A DNA stretch of 64,000 nucleotides from Bradyrhizobium sp. CB2312 (GCF_029714425.1 NZ_CP121668.1:3245501-3309500); one strand, 5' to 3'. Positions 1 through 7,360 are shown, counted from the first letter of the stretch. The notes: generated by a model from the sequence alone, not told the origin. Numbers and translations: made by a program.

Positions 1-294
1 GGACATGGCAAGATCGCGCGTGTCGACGTGTCAGTAGACGACGGCAAGAGCTGGCAGGAAGCGCGCTTGCAGGAGCCGGTGCTGACGCGTGCCCTGACGC
101 GCTTCCGTCTGCCGTGGCAGTGGGACGGCAAGCCCGCCGTGATCCAGAGCCGCGCGATCGACGAGACCGGCTATGTGCAGCCGACGCTGGCCGAACTGCT
201 CGCGGTGCGCGGCGAGAATTTTTTCTACCACAACAATGCGATCTGGCCCTGGCGCATCGCTCAAGACGGCGAGGTGGCCAATGCGCTGGCTTGA
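1..294 (+). CDS. soxC: Sulfite/sulfur dehydrogenase molybdopterin subunit SoxC, C-terminal part
   Basis: The gene is cut by the left window edge; the visible 97 residues run in frame from base 1 to a TGA. They match the C-terminal dimerisation domain of the sulfite oxidase family: an immunoglobulin-like stretch with VDVSVDDGKSWQEA near the start, then the end typical of SoxC with the NNAIWPWRI segment. SoxC carries the molybdenum cofactor of the periplasmic SoxCD sulfur dehydrogenase in thiosulfate oxidation. The next gene overlaps it by 14 bp and encodes the expected c-type cytochrome partner. The catalytic domain lies outside the window, so SoxC rather than a SorA-type sulfite dehydrogenase is inferred from the C-terminus and neighbour. 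Confidence 0.85.
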   Translation, partial: GHGKIARVDVSVDDGKSWQEARLQEPVLTRALTRFRLPWQWDGKPAVIQSRAIDETGYVQPTLAELLAVRGENFFYHNNAIWPWRIAQDGEVANALA

Positions 295-823
295 CACTTG
301 CGGCGTCGTCTCTGCGATCCCCGCCGGCATCTGGGTGAATGCGGCGCAAGCACAAAGCCCCTTCGGTATTGGTCGGCCGGCAACGGCCGCCGAGGTCGCA
401 GGCTGGAATATCGACGTCGGCCGCGATGGCAGCAATTTGCCGAAGGGAAGCGGCTCGGTCGCGCATGGGCGTGAGGTGTACGCTCAGCAATGTGCCTCGT
501 GTCACGGCGACAAAGGCGAAGGCGGTCTCGGTGACCGGCTCGCCGGCGGACAGGGCACGATCGGAACGGCAAAGCCGGTCCGAACCGTTGGCAGCTACTG
601 GCCCTATGCGCCGACACTGTTCGACTACATCCGCCGCGCGATGCCGCAGAATGCGCCGCAATCGCTGGGCGACGACGACGTCTATGCGGTGTCGGCCTAT
701 GTCCTGAACCTGAACGGGCTTGTTGGGGCGGATGCGATCCTCGACGCTAAATCGCTCGCGGCCATCAGAATGCCGAACCGCGACAAATTCGTCGGCGATG
801 CGCGCCCGGATGTGAAGAAGTGA
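281..823 (+). CDS. soxD: c-type cytochrome SoxD-like, sulfur dehydrogenase subunit
   Basis: A 180-residue protein that starts at an ATG inside the end of soxC (14-bp overlap), indicating translational coupling. A short N-terminal hydrophobic stretch ending around AQAQS looks like a signal peptide for periplasmic export. One heme-binding motif CASCH is visible, and downstream methionines such as the one in RRAMPQN could be the axial ligand. It is expected to pass electrons from SoxC to the respiratory cytochrome pool. It is monoheme and shorter than the diheme SoxD of Paracoccus, resembling the short form seen in other alphaproteobacteria. It could also be called a SorB-like sulfite dehydrogenase cytochrome. 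Confidence 0.85.
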   Translation: MRWLDTCGVVSAIPAGIWVNAAQAQSPFGIGRPATAAEVAGWNIDVGRDGSNLPKGSGSVAHGREVYAQQCASCHGDKGEGGLGDRLAGGQGTIGTAKPVRTVGSYWPYAPTLFDYIRRAMPQNAPQSLGDDDVYAVSAYVLNLNGLVGADAILDAKSLAAIRMPNRDKFVGDARPDVKK

Positions 824-924
824 AGCCGTGGGACCGATCAAGTTCCGCGCAGAAACGGGGAACTGCCCAAAGTATGCGGGAACTCGCGGGACCAATTTGA
901 ATTAACCTGCGAGAGGAAACAGCG

Positions 925-1221
925 TTGGATTTTTCGATGACGACGGATCGTTTCGCGAACTCCATGTCCTCGGCGCTTCGCCATCCCGGCGTGATTGCGC
1001 TGATCGTGGCCGGCTTGACGATCGCTGCAATGTTGATCGTCGACCACGGTCCTTGGAATCGCGCCAAGACCCAGCCGGCCCATGTCGCGATGTATGCAAC
1101 CACCGGCGAGGCTGCGCGTGCTGCAGGTGCCGCAGTGCTTCCGACCGAGCCGAAGTCGCCGCTCGAACCGGCGCGGCCGGGGCCGAAGACATCCCCGACC
1201 GTCAATCCCGTGACGCCGTAG
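925..1221 (+). CDS. Small single-pass membrane protein, unknown function
   Basis: This 98-residue reading frame starts at TTG, chosen because GAGAGGA lies 7 nt upstream; the next ATG (937) is too far from that site. One hydrophobic helix is visible at about residues 20-40 (GVIALIVAGLTIAAMLIVDH), followed by a proline- and alanine-rich tail that ends PTVNPVTP. The topology suggests an N-terminal membrane anchor with an extended periplasmic or cytoplasmic tail. I do not recognise a family. It stands alone between soxD and a 33-codon gene; co-transcription with soxCD is possible but not shown. Confidence 0.55.
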   Translation: MDFSMTTDRFANSMSSALRHPGVIALIVAGLTIAAMLIVDHGPWNRAKTQPAHVAMYATTGEAARAAGAAVLPTEPKSPLEPARPGPKTSPTVNPVTP

Positions 1222-1375
1222 CCCGGTCGCAAGCCTCGCTCCAGCCACAACTGCCAGCCTAACGGCGGATCGCCGTGACCTCGAAGGACGCGGCGGCCGC
1301 AACGATCAGCACGTCGCACAAGGGGTGGAGTAGCGCGGCGGGCGAGGGCGCTTTTGTCTTTGGGGGACGACAGCA

Positions 1376-1477
1376 ATGCTTTCGATTGATCAGTTCCTGC
1401 GGTTCATCGCCGTGCCGGCCGTGTTCGCGGCCTTCATCATCGCCTCGCAGATCTCGGCGGCGTTGTCGCCGCTCTAA
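1376..1477 (+). CDS. 33-residue hydrophobic microprotein
   Basis: A short frame starting at ATG with a strong SD (GGGGGA, 8 nt upstream) and ending at TAA one base before the 3' end of the convergent Nramp-like gene. The product is almost entirely one transmembrane helix (FIAVPAVFAAFIIASQI). Many bacterial membrane microproteins have this form and bind a larger membrane partner, but no partner is evident here. Support is the SD, the clean hydrophobic profile and the fit between neighbours. No family is recognised. Confidence 0.5.
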   Translation: MLSIDQFLRFIAVPAVFAAFIIASQISAALSPL

Positions 1478-2764
1478 TCAGCCGATCAGGGACGAGCCGA
1501 GCAGGGCGAGGACGGCCAGCGCCATCAGCGCTGTGCCGAGCCAGCCCAGCGCGATCAGCCACGACCGCGCCCTGAAACGGCCCATGATCGCGCGGCTCGA
1601 GACGATCAGCATCATCATCGCCATGATCGGCACCGCGACGACGCCGTTGAGCACGGCGCTCCACACCAGCATGTGGATCGAGTCGATCCCGGTGAAGCCG
1701 AGCCCGAAGCCGATCGCGGTCGCGGCGGCGATGATGGTGTAGAACCCGGCCGCCTCGTCCGGCTTTGCCTCCAGCGTGGCGCGCCAGCCGAATATCTCCG
1801 CAACGCCGTAAGCCGCCGAGCCCGCCAGCACCGGAATCGCGAGCAGGCCGGTGCCGATGATGCCGGTTGCGAACAGGGCGAAGGTGAAATCGCCGGCGAG
1901 CGGCCGCAGCGCTTCGGCTGCCTGCGTCGCCGAGCTGATGTTGGTGACGCCGTTGGCGTGCAGGACCGACGCCGTGGTCAGGATGATGAAGAAGGCGATG
2001 CCGTTCGAGAGCAGCATGCCGGAAATGGTGTCGGCCCTGATGCGCGCAAGCTCCGGACTGCCGCCGCGCTTCAGCTCGCGAAGCGGCTTGTCGCGCTGGC
2101 CGCAATTCATCTCCTCGACCTCCTGGGATGCCTGCCAGAAGAACAAATAAGGGCTGATGGTGGTGCCGAGCACCGCGACCACCATCATGAAATAGTCGGC
2201 GCTGACATTCGTCTGCGGCCACACCGCGGCGAGCACTGCCGTGCTCCACGGGATCTTCACGGTGAAGGCGGTCGCGACATAGGCGAACAGCGCCAACGTG
2301 AGGAATTTCAGCACCGGCGAATAGCGGCGATAGGGCAGGAACACCTGGAGCAGGGTCGAGCCGGCCGCGAAGATGAGCGCGTGCTCGTGGTTGAGGCCGC
2401 CGATGACGAGCGAGAGCGCCTCCGCCATCGCGGCGATGTCGGCGGCGATGTTGAACGTGTTGGCGGCAACGAGCATCGCCACCAGTCCAAGCACCGCCCA
2501 GCGCGGCGCGATCTGCATGACGTTGGCGGCAAGCCCCTTGCCGGTGACGCGCCCGATCTGCGCGCTGACGAGCTGGATCGCGATCATGAACGGCGTGGTC
2601 AGAAACACCGTCCAGAGCAGTCCATAGCCGAATTGCGCACCGGCCTGCGAATAGGTGGCAATGCCCGACGGATCGTCGTCCGCCGCCCCGGTGATGAGGC
2701 CCGGCCCCAGCCGTTGCAGGAAGGTCCGCTCGGATTTCGTCGGGGTCAGGGCGCTGTCGGTCAT
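1478..2764 (-). CDS. Nramp-family (SLC11-like) metal ion transporter, atypical
   Basis: A 428-residue polytopic inner-membrane protein of the Nramp family, which imports divalent metals with protons. The first helix carries DPSG (residues 31-34) where classical Nramps have DPGN. The region equivalent to helix 6, where classical members have the MPH metal ligand motif, reads TTISPY (201-206), so the metal-binding methionine is absent. This points to the divergent Nramp-related branch, for which magnesium or other hard-metal transport, or non-metal substrates, have been proposed, rather than a Mn/Fe transporter. Family assignment is firm from the overall helix pattern; substrate is unknown. No convincing SD lies close to the ATG, so the start could be slightly different. 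Confidence 0.88.
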   Translation of the reverse strand: MTDSALTPTKSERTFLQRLGPGLITGAADDDPSGIATYSQAGAQFGYGLLWTVFLTTPFMIAIQLVSAQIGRVTGKGLAANVMQIAPRWAVLGLVAMLVAANTFNIAADIAAMAEALSLVIGGLNHEHALIFAAGSTLLQVFLPYRRYSPVLKFLTLALFAYVATAFTVKIPWSTAVLAAVWPQTNVSADYFMMVVAVLGTTISPYLFFWQASQEVEEMNCGQRDKPLRELKRGGSPELARIRADTISGMLLSNGIAFFIILTTASVLHANGVTNISSATQAAEALRPLAGDFTFALFATGIIGTGLLAIPVLAGSAAYGVAEIFGWRATLEAKPDEAAGFYTIIAAATAIGFGLGFTGIDSIHMLVWSAVLNGVVAVPIMAMMMLIVSSRAIMGRFRARSWLIALGWLGTALMALAVLALLGSSLIG

Positions 2765-2870
2765 GGCGGGGGCTCGGCTCGGTGCGGCGTCTCCTTGGCC
2801 AATGCAAAGCCGGGAACAAAAGTTCCACGGGCCTTTTCGGATCTTCGCATTTTCTGATTATGCTAAATTC

Positions 2871-2915
2871 GGTTGGCCCGTCGGGCAAAACACCTGTAGA
2901 TTGGCATCGTCCCGA
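2871..2915 (+). repeat. Dispersed CGTCGGGCAAAACAC element, copy 1
   Basis: The core CGTCGGGCAAAACACCTG recurs, with small changes, at 10447 and 10759. In this copy TTGGCC and TAGATT are separated by 18 bp, the geometry of a sigma-70 promoter, so the element may carry a promoter. It lies between the Nramp-like gene and a small convergent gene. Confidence 0.5.
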
Positions 2916-3000
2916 AAGCTCTCGAAGCGTGCCGGCCGCCCGCGGGCCTGGCCGCATCCGCCGGCGGAATTCCAGCGCCGGAGACGAGCGCAGGCGCCCC

Positions 3001-3186
3001 TCATTTGACGCTGACGAACATGCCCCAGGCCGCGGCGAGCGCCGCCCCGGAAAAGACGATCAGCGGGTTCTCGCAGAATGCGCTGCCATAGCTGCACATG
3101 TTCGCGCCGAACTGGCCGAGCTCGTGATGGCTCGCGGAGTAGAACAGTCCCGACAGCACCAGCAATGCGGCGGCGACGTAGTACAT
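3001..3186 (-). CDS. Small two-helix membrane protein, unknown function
   Basis: 61 residues. The ATG was chosen because GGAGAG sits 7 nt upstream; longer in-frame extensions have no SD and poor composition. Two hydrophobic segments (MYYVAAALLVLSGLFY and IVFSGAALAAAWGMFV) flank a short loop with two cysteines (NMCSYGSAFC) that could form a disulfide if periplasmic. The shape resembles small conserved membrane proteins seen in rhizobial genomes. No function can be assigned. Confidence 0.62.
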   Translation of the reverse strand: MYYVAAALLVLSGLFYSASHHELGQFGANMCSYGSAFCENPLIVFSGAALAAAWGMFVSVK

Positions 3187-3406
3187 CGGCAATCTCTCCA
3201 GCCCGCTTAAAGCCCGGGCGCCATCATGTCGCCCGACATGTCCCAGCATGGCGCGAAGGGATTTCATTCCGCCGAATCCGCATCGTTGCATTTGAGTTAA
3301 AGTTTGACCCTTCGGAGTTAAGCCAGGAACCATTGTCCACTTTGGTACTTAGGAACCCCGAAGCGAGGTTTGAGTCGTGACCGAACAGAGGGAGGCAGAA
3401 CGAACG

Positions 3407-3550
3407 ATGCCCGGCCGTCCGCAGCCGGGGCCACCCTGTCCGAAATGCAAGATGCCGTCGCGCTACATCACATCGATGCTCGACGTGAAACGCGACAGAT
3501 CGGTCCTGATCTACCGCTGCGAAGCTTGCCGTGAAGAGATCTGGCGGTGA
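3407..3550 (+). CDS. Tiny zinc-ribbon protein
   Basis: 47 residues with two CxxC knuckles (CPKC near residue 10 and CEAC near residue 39), spaced as in a zinc ribbon. Start chosen at ATG behind GAGGGAGG; an in-frame GTG at 3377 with its own GAGG would add 10 residues and cannot be excluded. Zinc ribbons of this size usually bind nucleic acid or protein, but nothing more specific is visible. A second zinc-ribbon mini-gene with a similar layout is at 6669. Confidence 0.6.
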   Translation: MPGRPQPGPPCPKCKMPSRYITSMLDVKRDRSVLIYRCEACREEIWR

Positions 3551-3580
3551 ATCCGCCGCTAGCGCGCCAGGGAGGGCGCC

Positions 3581-3766
3581 ATGCAGGACTATCGAATGCA
3601 GCTCGAGAAGCTGCGCAAGGATGCCGCCGAATGCGCGTTGATCCGCGATCTTGCGACCGGCAAGGCCAAGCGCGAGTTGTTCGACACGCTCGCGGGCCAT
3701 CTCACGGTGCTGGCGGACCAGGTTGAAACGGCCATGCACGACCGCAGCGCCGGCACCGCGGCATGA
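3581..3766 (+). CDS. Small soluble alpha-helical protein, unknown function
   Basis: 61 residues beginning MQDYRMQLEKLRKDAAECAL, with a strong SD (AGGGAGG) just upstream of the ATG. The sequence is charged and helical, with no membrane segment and no signal peptide. It follows the zinc-ribbon gene by 30 bp on the same strand, so the two are probably co-transcribed and ended by the hairpin at 3860. Family not recognised. Confidence 0.62.
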   Translation: MQDYRMQLEKLRKDAAECALIRDLATGKAKRELFDTLAGHLTVLADQVETAMHDRSAGTAA

Positions 3767-3859
3767 GCGCCTTCGAAGCCGAAGCTGAAGCCGTGCCCGA
3801 AGGGAAGCGCCCCATTTGCCGCCTGGATGCATAGTTTTCCCGATCGGAGTCACCCCAAA

Positions 3860-3884
3860 AAAGGGCCCCGGGTAGGGGCCCTTT
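3860..3884. terminator. Bidirectional rho-independent terminator
   Basis: A perfect inverted repeat, AAAGGGCCCC with GGGGCCCTTT around a 5-nt loop, flanked by A-rich sequence on the left and T-rich on the right. It lies between the converging genes at 3581-3766 and 3920-4540 and can end both transcripts. Confidence 0.8.
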
Positions 3885-3919
3885 CTCTTGGGTTGGGGGT
3901 CTCCTGGGTCTGGCGCACT

Positions 3920-4540
3920 CTATCGCCGGGTGCCGTAGAGTTCACGCTCGCGGCGGATGTCGTCGGGCGCGAGCGGAGGACTTGCGGCGTCAAAGTCGGT
4001 CCAGCCGGTTTTCTGCCAGGCGGAGCTGCGGTCCTGAAGGTTGACGGACCTTTCGTCGAGCAGCGCATCCAGGCGGGCGCGGTCCTGGTCGGGCACCTTG
4101 GCGGACACGAGCGTGCCGCCGCGGCGAACGCCTTCCGCATAGCGCGAAGCGTCTTCCCGCGAAACGCCCGCCTCGGTCAACGCGCCGACGATTCCGCCCG
4201 TGGCCGCGCCGGCAGCCGCGCCGACGGCGGTGGAAGCGAGCCAGCCCGCCGCGACCACCGGGCCGAGGCCCGGAATGGCGAGCAGGCCAAGACCCGCAAG
4301 TAGGCCGGCCGCGCCGCCGAGGCCCGCGCCGATGCCGGCACCGGTCCCGGCACCCTCGGCGCGATCATCGACGCCGTCGCGGTCGCGGTCGACTTTGCCG
4401 CGCGAAGAGCCGAACCAATTGTCCGAGTTGTTGGCGACGATGCTGATGTCCGAATGCGGCACACCGGCGCCTTCGAGCCGGGTCACGGCGCGCTCGGCGT
4501 CGGAATAATTGTCGTAGAGACGAGAGATGGTGATCGTCAT
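3920..4540 (-). CDS. YflT/GsiB-like stress protein with glycine-zipper core
   Basis: 206 residues. The N-terminus (TITISRLYDNYSDAERAVTRLE) has the ferredoxin-like fold pattern of the heat-induced YflT/general-stress-17M family, which pairs residues with the VPHSDISIVANN strand. The centre (about residues 60-130) is a run of Gly/Ala zipper repeats able to form two hydrophobic hairpin helices, followed by a second copy-like region (ALTEAGVSREDASRYAEGVRRGGTLVSAKV). Members are induced by osmotic and general stress in many bacteria. Function inferred from family only. Convergent with the preceding small genes. Confidence 0.83.
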   Translation of the reverse strand: MTITISRLYDNYSDAERAVTRLEGAGVPHSDISIVANNSDNWFGSSRGKVDRDRDGVDDRAEGAGTGAGIGAGLGGAAGLLAGLGLLAIPGLGPVVAAGWLASTAVGAAAGAATGGIVGALTEAGVSREDASRYAEGVRRGGTLVSAKVPDQDRARLDALLDERSVNLQDRSSAWQKTGWTDFDAASPPLAPDDIRRERELYGTRR

Positions 4541-4592
4541 TGCTTAAGTCCTTCTGGTTCTATTCGCTCTGGTTCTATTCGCTGCTTGCTCG

Positions 4593-4913
4593 TCACTTGG
4601 TGGGGTTCACGTTGCCCTGGAAGTCCACGCTGACATCGGTCTTGGTACCGGCCTTGTCGGCCTTGCCGCGCCAGACGCCCTCGTTGTCCTTCTGCAGGCC
4701 GGAGACGTTGGAATATCCCGCCGCCTCGATCCGCGACTTCGCCTGGCCCTCGGTGAAGCTGTTGCGGCCGGCGACCGGTGCGTTTGAATTGTTTTGATCG
4801 GAACTGTTGACCGCGTTGTTTCCCGGCCCGCTTTGCGCTGGCTGTGACTGGGCGCCTGCGGGCACAGAGCCGAGCAGCAGCAAGGTTGTGACCAGCAGAG
4901 TTAGACGTGACAT
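4593..4913 (-). CDS. Secreted PepSY-like small protein
   Basis: 106 residues with a clear signal peptide (MSRLTLLVTTLLLLGSVPAGAQS), then a low-complexity Asn/Gln/Ser linker (about 22-45) and a C-terminal PepSY-like domain (SFTEGQAKSRIEAAGYSNV, then WRGKADK and VDFQGNV). The start is set by GGAGAA 7 nt upstream. It should be periplasmic. PepSY domains often modulate proteases or bind surfaces; no specific role is visible. It lies 52 bp upstream of the stress protein at 3920 on the same strand and may share its stress regulation. Confidence 0.75.
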   Translation of the reverse strand: MSRLTLLVTTLLLLGSVPAGAQSQPAQSGPGNNAVNSSDQNNSNAPVAGRNSFTEGQAKSRIEAAGYSNVSGLQKDNEGVWRGKADKAGTKTDVSVDFQGNVNPTK

Positions 4914-5114
4914 GTTTTCGTTCTCCGGCAGTTGATTGTGCCGGCGACAACAAGCGAGATTCGAATTGGTTGCTTCGGTTCGAAGTGCGGAGTGCCGCAG
5001 GGCAGGCGTGTTTCGGGAGAGACGAACGATCGCTTTCGGCTCAGGAACTTTTGCCGCTTCTTCCCGTTCTGCGGCTGGGCCTGAATCCCCCTCCGGCAAT
5101 TCAAGAGGCAACGC

Positions 5115-5306
5115 GTGCAAGACCGCTATCCGTGGCTGAAGAAATGGACCGCGGAAGAGCACGAGCAGCTGATGGCGATGCCAGAGGCGGGCCGGCGACC
5201 GGACGAGATTGCCGGGGCCCTCAAGCGCAGCGAAGCGGCGATCAGGGCACGTGCCTGGCAGCACGGGATCGCGCTACGCCTCGTCACGCAGAAGCGAAAG
5301 CCTTGA
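5115..5306 (+). CDS. SANT/Myb-like small DNA-binding protein (putative)
   Basis: 63 residues from a GTG with AGAGG 6 nt upstream. The pattern WTAEEHEQLMAM, then DEIAGALKRSEAAIRARAWQHGI, has the tryptophan spacing and last-helix shape of a Myb/SANT or GcrA-type three-helix DNA-binding domain. The whole protein is one domain with a basic tail (TQKRKP). DNA binding is inferred from this pattern; target unknown. Confidence 0.62.
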   Translation: MQDRYPWLKKWTAEEHEQLMAMPEAGRRPDEIAGALKRSEAAIRARAWQHGIALRLVTQKRKP

Positions 5307-5394
5307 TCGGGTTGGTTCGAAGGTTCGCAGCTCAAGCGGTCTGGACCGGGGCCGTGACCGACGGTGCACGCAAGCCGTGGCGCTTGCGCGGACC

Positions 5395-5571
5395 CTAGCC
5401 CTCAGATTTCGGCAGCCGCGTTATCCGCTCTTCCTGATCCGCCATGGCGTCGTAAGCCTCGGCCATCCTCAGATATTGCGCGCGCGTTGCTTCGTCGGCC
5501 ATCAGTTCGGACTTGGCGCGCAGCTCTTCGGCCTGGTGGCGGTGCCGGGCTGCTTCGCTCACAAAGTCCAT
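5395..5571 (-). CDS. 58-residue charged helical protein
   Basis: A short frame with an excellent SD (GGAGGGA, 7 nt before ATG). The product is charged and helical, with the internal segment LMADEATRAQYLRMAEAYD, resembling small proteins common in Bradyrhizobium genomes. No membrane segment and no known domain. It lies antisense in the gap between two plus-strand mini-genes. Confidence 0.68.
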   Translation of the reverse strand: MDFVSEAARHRHQAEELRAKSELMADEATRAQYLRMAEAYDAMADQEERITRLPKSEG

Positions 5572-5648
5572 GGGTGAATCCCTCCGGGACGGGTCGAGAG
5601 ACCTATCTTAACGCATGTGAAGGCGGAGGTTTCCATGGCTTGGCATAT

Positions 5649-5819
5649 ATGCTCGATGCCCGACCCGTTGCACGCACACGCCCTTCTCGCAAGCTGCGCG
5701 AGGACAGGATGCGTCTCGACCGTGAATATGCGGAGCAGATCGAGGCGCTTCGCTTCGCGATCCTCGAAAGTGGGATGTCGCGCGTCGAGAGCAAGGCGCG
5801 CCGCGACGACAGGAGCTGA
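5649..5819 (+). CDS. Possible 56-residue basic protein
   Basis: A short frame ending TGA at 5819. The likely core is REYAEQIEALRFAILESG, an amphipathic helix, preceded by an arginine-rich stretch. The ATG at 5649 has no good SD; an internal ATG at 5709 behind GAGGA would give 36 residues. Included because the protein-like core and the local density of similar mini-genes make it plausible, but it may be spurious. Confidence 0.35.
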   Translation: MLDARPVARTRPSRKLREDRMRLDREYAEQIEALRFAILESGMSRVESKARRDDRS

Positions 5820-5944
5820 GGCTGCCTGTCGCACCGACGCGGGCGGAAGACGGCGACGAAACACGCCTGAAACAGTCCTGAAACCAGATCATCCTGAACT
5901 CCTTCGCCCCCGGGCCCGACCAACGGAGCGACAAGGAGACAGTC

Positions 5945-6049
5945 ATGATCCAGATCGGTTCGAAGGAAGAAGTCGCGTTTCTGCTGGCCCTGTTCGGCAC
6001 CCATACCCAGCCGGTGAAGAAGCCGAAGCCGAAATCGCAGCAAAGGTGA
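5945..6049 (+). CDS. 34-residue microprotein
   Basis: Short frame with a very strong SD (AAGGAGA, 6 nt upstream of ATG). The product has a short hydrophobic centre (EVAFLLALFGTH) and a lysine/proline-rich tail (VKKPKPKSQQR). It ends 8 nt before the next gene's ATG, so the two are probably translated from one message. No family recognised. Confidence 0.5.
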   Translation: MIQIGSKEEVAFLLALFGTHTQPVKKPKPKSQQR

Positions 6050-6057
6050 AAGACACA

Positions 6058-6306
6058 ATGCCTGGCCTCGCCGAATGCCAGAGCCTCTTGCGCCTGTTGA
6101 TCGCGAGGGGGGACCCGAAGGCCATCCCACTCGCCAAAGGCGCCATCGACCAATATCTCAACACGGCGCCGGTCAGCGCCCGCGGGCGCGGCCTGCGCCT
6201 GCTCCAGCGCGACGCGCTCGATCAGTATGGCGTCGCGGTCGGCGTGCAGCGTTCGTTCGCCGAGACGGTGGATGCCTATATCGAGCGCAAGCTGGCCGAG
6301 GAATGA
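6058..6306 (+). CDS. 82-residue helical protein, unknown function
   Basis: Starts at ATG with AAGGTGA about 9 nt upstream, immediately after the 34-residue frame. The sequence (CQSLLRLLIARGDPKAIPLAKGAIDQYLN and a long C-terminal helix) has no signal peptide or membrane helix. It looks like a small all-alpha protein. Not recognised further. Confidence 0.65.
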   Translation: MPGLAECQSLLRLLIARGDPKAIPLAKGAIDQYLNTAPVSARGRGLRLLQRDALDQYGVAVGVQRSFAETVDAYIERKLAEE

Positions 6307-6350
6307 GGCGAGCGCGGTCGGCCGATCCAGGCGATCGGGAACCAGTCGGC

Positions 6351-6364
6351 TTAACATGAGTTAA
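6351..6364. promoter_or_regulatory. Inverted repeat TTAACATGAGTTAA
   Basis: A 5-bp arm inverted repeat with a 4-nt spacer, 33 bp upstream of the gene at 6397. It resembles a CtrA half-site pair, but the spacing between the TTAA blocks is 6 instead of the usual 7, so a specific regulator is not assigned. Confidence 0.3.
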
Positions 6365-6396
6365 CTTGCCGGGCGTCCTGTCCGGGAGCGATTGCG

Positions 6397-6603
6397 ATGT
6401 TGCCGAATGATCGGGAATGGCTCGCGATGCTCGTTCAGGCGAGCACGAGCCGCATTCGCGCCGGCAACGAGGTCACGCTCCAGATGCTGCACCGCTCCAT
6501 CGAGATGATCGCGGCCGCGGAGGCGCTGCTGGCCGCGCCCATGCCGCGGGTGTGGCCCAAATCGCAAGATCGGTCGGAAGATTGGTCCGAAAGCGGGTCC
6601 TGA
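6397..6603 (+). CDS. 68-residue helical protein, unknown function
   Basis: ATG behind GGGAGCG. The N-terminal two thirds form a predicted amphipathic helix pair (EWLAMLVQASTSRIRAGNEVTLQMLHRSIEMIAAAEALL), and the tail is polar. No domain recognised. It stands between an inverted repeat and a second zinc-ribbon mini-gene on the same strand. Confidence 0.62.
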   Translation: MLPNDREWLAMLVQASTSRIRAGNEVTLQMLHRSIEMIAAAEALLAAPMPRVWPKSQDRSEDWSESGS

Positions 6604-6668
6604 AACCAAAGTGGCCCCGATTAACCTGGGGCAGGGCGCGCCCCCGCAAAAGCTGCTTTCTTCACAGC

Positions 6669-6836
6669 ATGACAGATGACGACGAAAAACGTGTGGGGTC
6701 GGCGGTGCACCTCTGCCGCCCCTGTCCGGAATGCGGGGCATGGCCGAGGCTCACGCACAAATTCCTGGACCCGCGCAGCGGCGCGACGGTTCGCCTCTAT
6801 CTGTGCGCGTGCGGCAAACACGTCTGGGGCGACTGA
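6669..6836 (+). CDS. 55-residue zinc-ribbon-like protein
   Basis: Contains CRPCPEC near residue 17 and CAC near residue 47, enough cysteines for one zinc knuckle pair, and a basic segment between. The SD is weak. The composition (aromatic and positively charged, LTHKFLDPRSGATVRLYL) is typical of a zinc-ribbon finger. Parallels the zinc-ribbon mini-gene at 3407. Specific role unknown. Confidence 0.58.
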   Translation: MTDDDEKRVGSAVHLCRPCPECGAWPRLTHKFLDPRSGATVRLYLCACGKHVWGD

Positions 6837-6880
6837 AATACCTCTGCAGCTTTTGCTCGAAAGGTATATTGTCACGTCAT

Positions 6881-6963
6881 CACCGGCCGAGGCTCTGCCC
6901 GTAGGCGTCGGTGGCTGAGAGACCGATCGCGCTCCCGCCTGCATAAGCGAAGGGAGCGCCGCC
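6881..6963 (+). promoter_or_regulatory. Structured 5' leader A, SD-sequestering hairpin
   Basis: The leader of the gene at 6964 recurs before the paralogue at 7890. A block of 31 nt (6899-6929) is identical in both. Three helices can be drawn. P1 pairs CACCGGCC (6881) with GGC-GT-CGGTG (6904). P2 pairs TCGGT (6908) with ACCGA (6922) around GGCTGAGAG. P3 pairs GCGCTCCC (6929) with GGGAGCGC (6952) and buries the SD AGGGAG, 7 nt from the ATG. P1 and P2 share bases and exclude each other. In the other copy P3 carries T-A where this has C-G. Regulation of translation is inferred. Confidence 0.55.
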
Positions 6964-7158
6964 ATGGCCCGCAGATCACTCATCGACAGCGTGCACGAAC
7001 TGGCCGCCGAGATCAGGGCGCAGAATGCCCGCATCCGCGAGATGACGGCGCAAGCAGCCAGCGTGCTGAAGGCGCCGCAGCCCGACACCTTCCTCGGCCG
7101 CAAGACCTATGAGCCTTTTCCGAAAGAGGAGGATGTCAGGACGGGCGTGACGGATTGA
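6964..7158 (+). CDS. 64-residue PDTFLGRKT-motif protein (paralogue 1)
   Basis: The N-terminal half is a charged helix (SVHELAAEIRAQNARIREMTAQ) and the C-terminal half carries PQPDTFLGRKTYEPF. The motif PDTFLGR-K/R-T recurs in the gene at 7890, which is preceded by the same RNA leader, so the two are paralogues with a shared control element. The 3' end overlaps the opposite-strand gene at 7136 by 23 bp. No known function. Confidence 0.65.
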   Translation: MARRSLIDSVHELAAEIRAQNARIREMTAQAASVLKAPQPDTFLGRKTYEPFPKEEDVRTGVTD

Positions 7159-7360
7159 GGATGCAGGCCGGGGCGGCGGCGGACGTCGCCTGCTTCAAAA
7201 GCCCGATCTTGCGGCCGAGCTGCCAGACCTCGACATTGCCTTGCCGGGTGAACTGCCGCGCGAAGGCGAGCGCCTTCTCGTCCGACAGGGCCTCGAACGC
7301 TTCGGCGGAGCGGAAGACACCGTTGTCGCCGACCAGGTAAGCGCGATATTGCTGCATCAT
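7136..7360 (-). CDS. 74-residue protein with possible AQFTRQG-type fold, unknown function
   Basis: Starts with MMQQYRAYLVGDNGVF and continues AFEALSDEKALAFARQF and VEVWQLGRKIG, an alternating strand-helix-strand pattern of a small alpha/beta protein. Such small proteins (sequence beginning YRAYLVG) are common in rhizobia, though I assign no function. Its ATG overlaps the stop of the upstream gene (ATGA), so it is translationally coupled to it. Its 3' end overlaps the convergent gene at 6964. Confidence 0.65.
   Translation of the reverse strand: MMQQYRAYLVGDNGVFRSAEAFEALSDEKALAFARQFTRQGNVEVWQLGRKIGLLKQATSAAAPACILNPSRPS

Noticed and set aside
2871..2915. Terminator after repeat copy 1
   Set aside because: GC-rich inverted sequences follow, but no T-run; only copy 3 has a clear terminator.
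6351..6364. CtrA binding site
   Set aside because: TTAA-N6-TTAA has the wrong spacing; CtrA prefers N7.
6899..6963. TPP riboswitch-like CTGAGAG in the leader
   Set aside because: GGCTGAGA resembles the thi-box core, but the second conserved half (ACC...GAACCTGATC...) is absent in both copies, and the downstream genes are not thiamine genes.
6881..6963. ROSE-type RNA thermometer
   Set aside because: The SD is masked in a hairpin as in ROSE, but the ROSE-specific U(U/C)GCU segment opposite the SD is missing and the gene is not a small heat-shock gene. A different thermometer remains possible.
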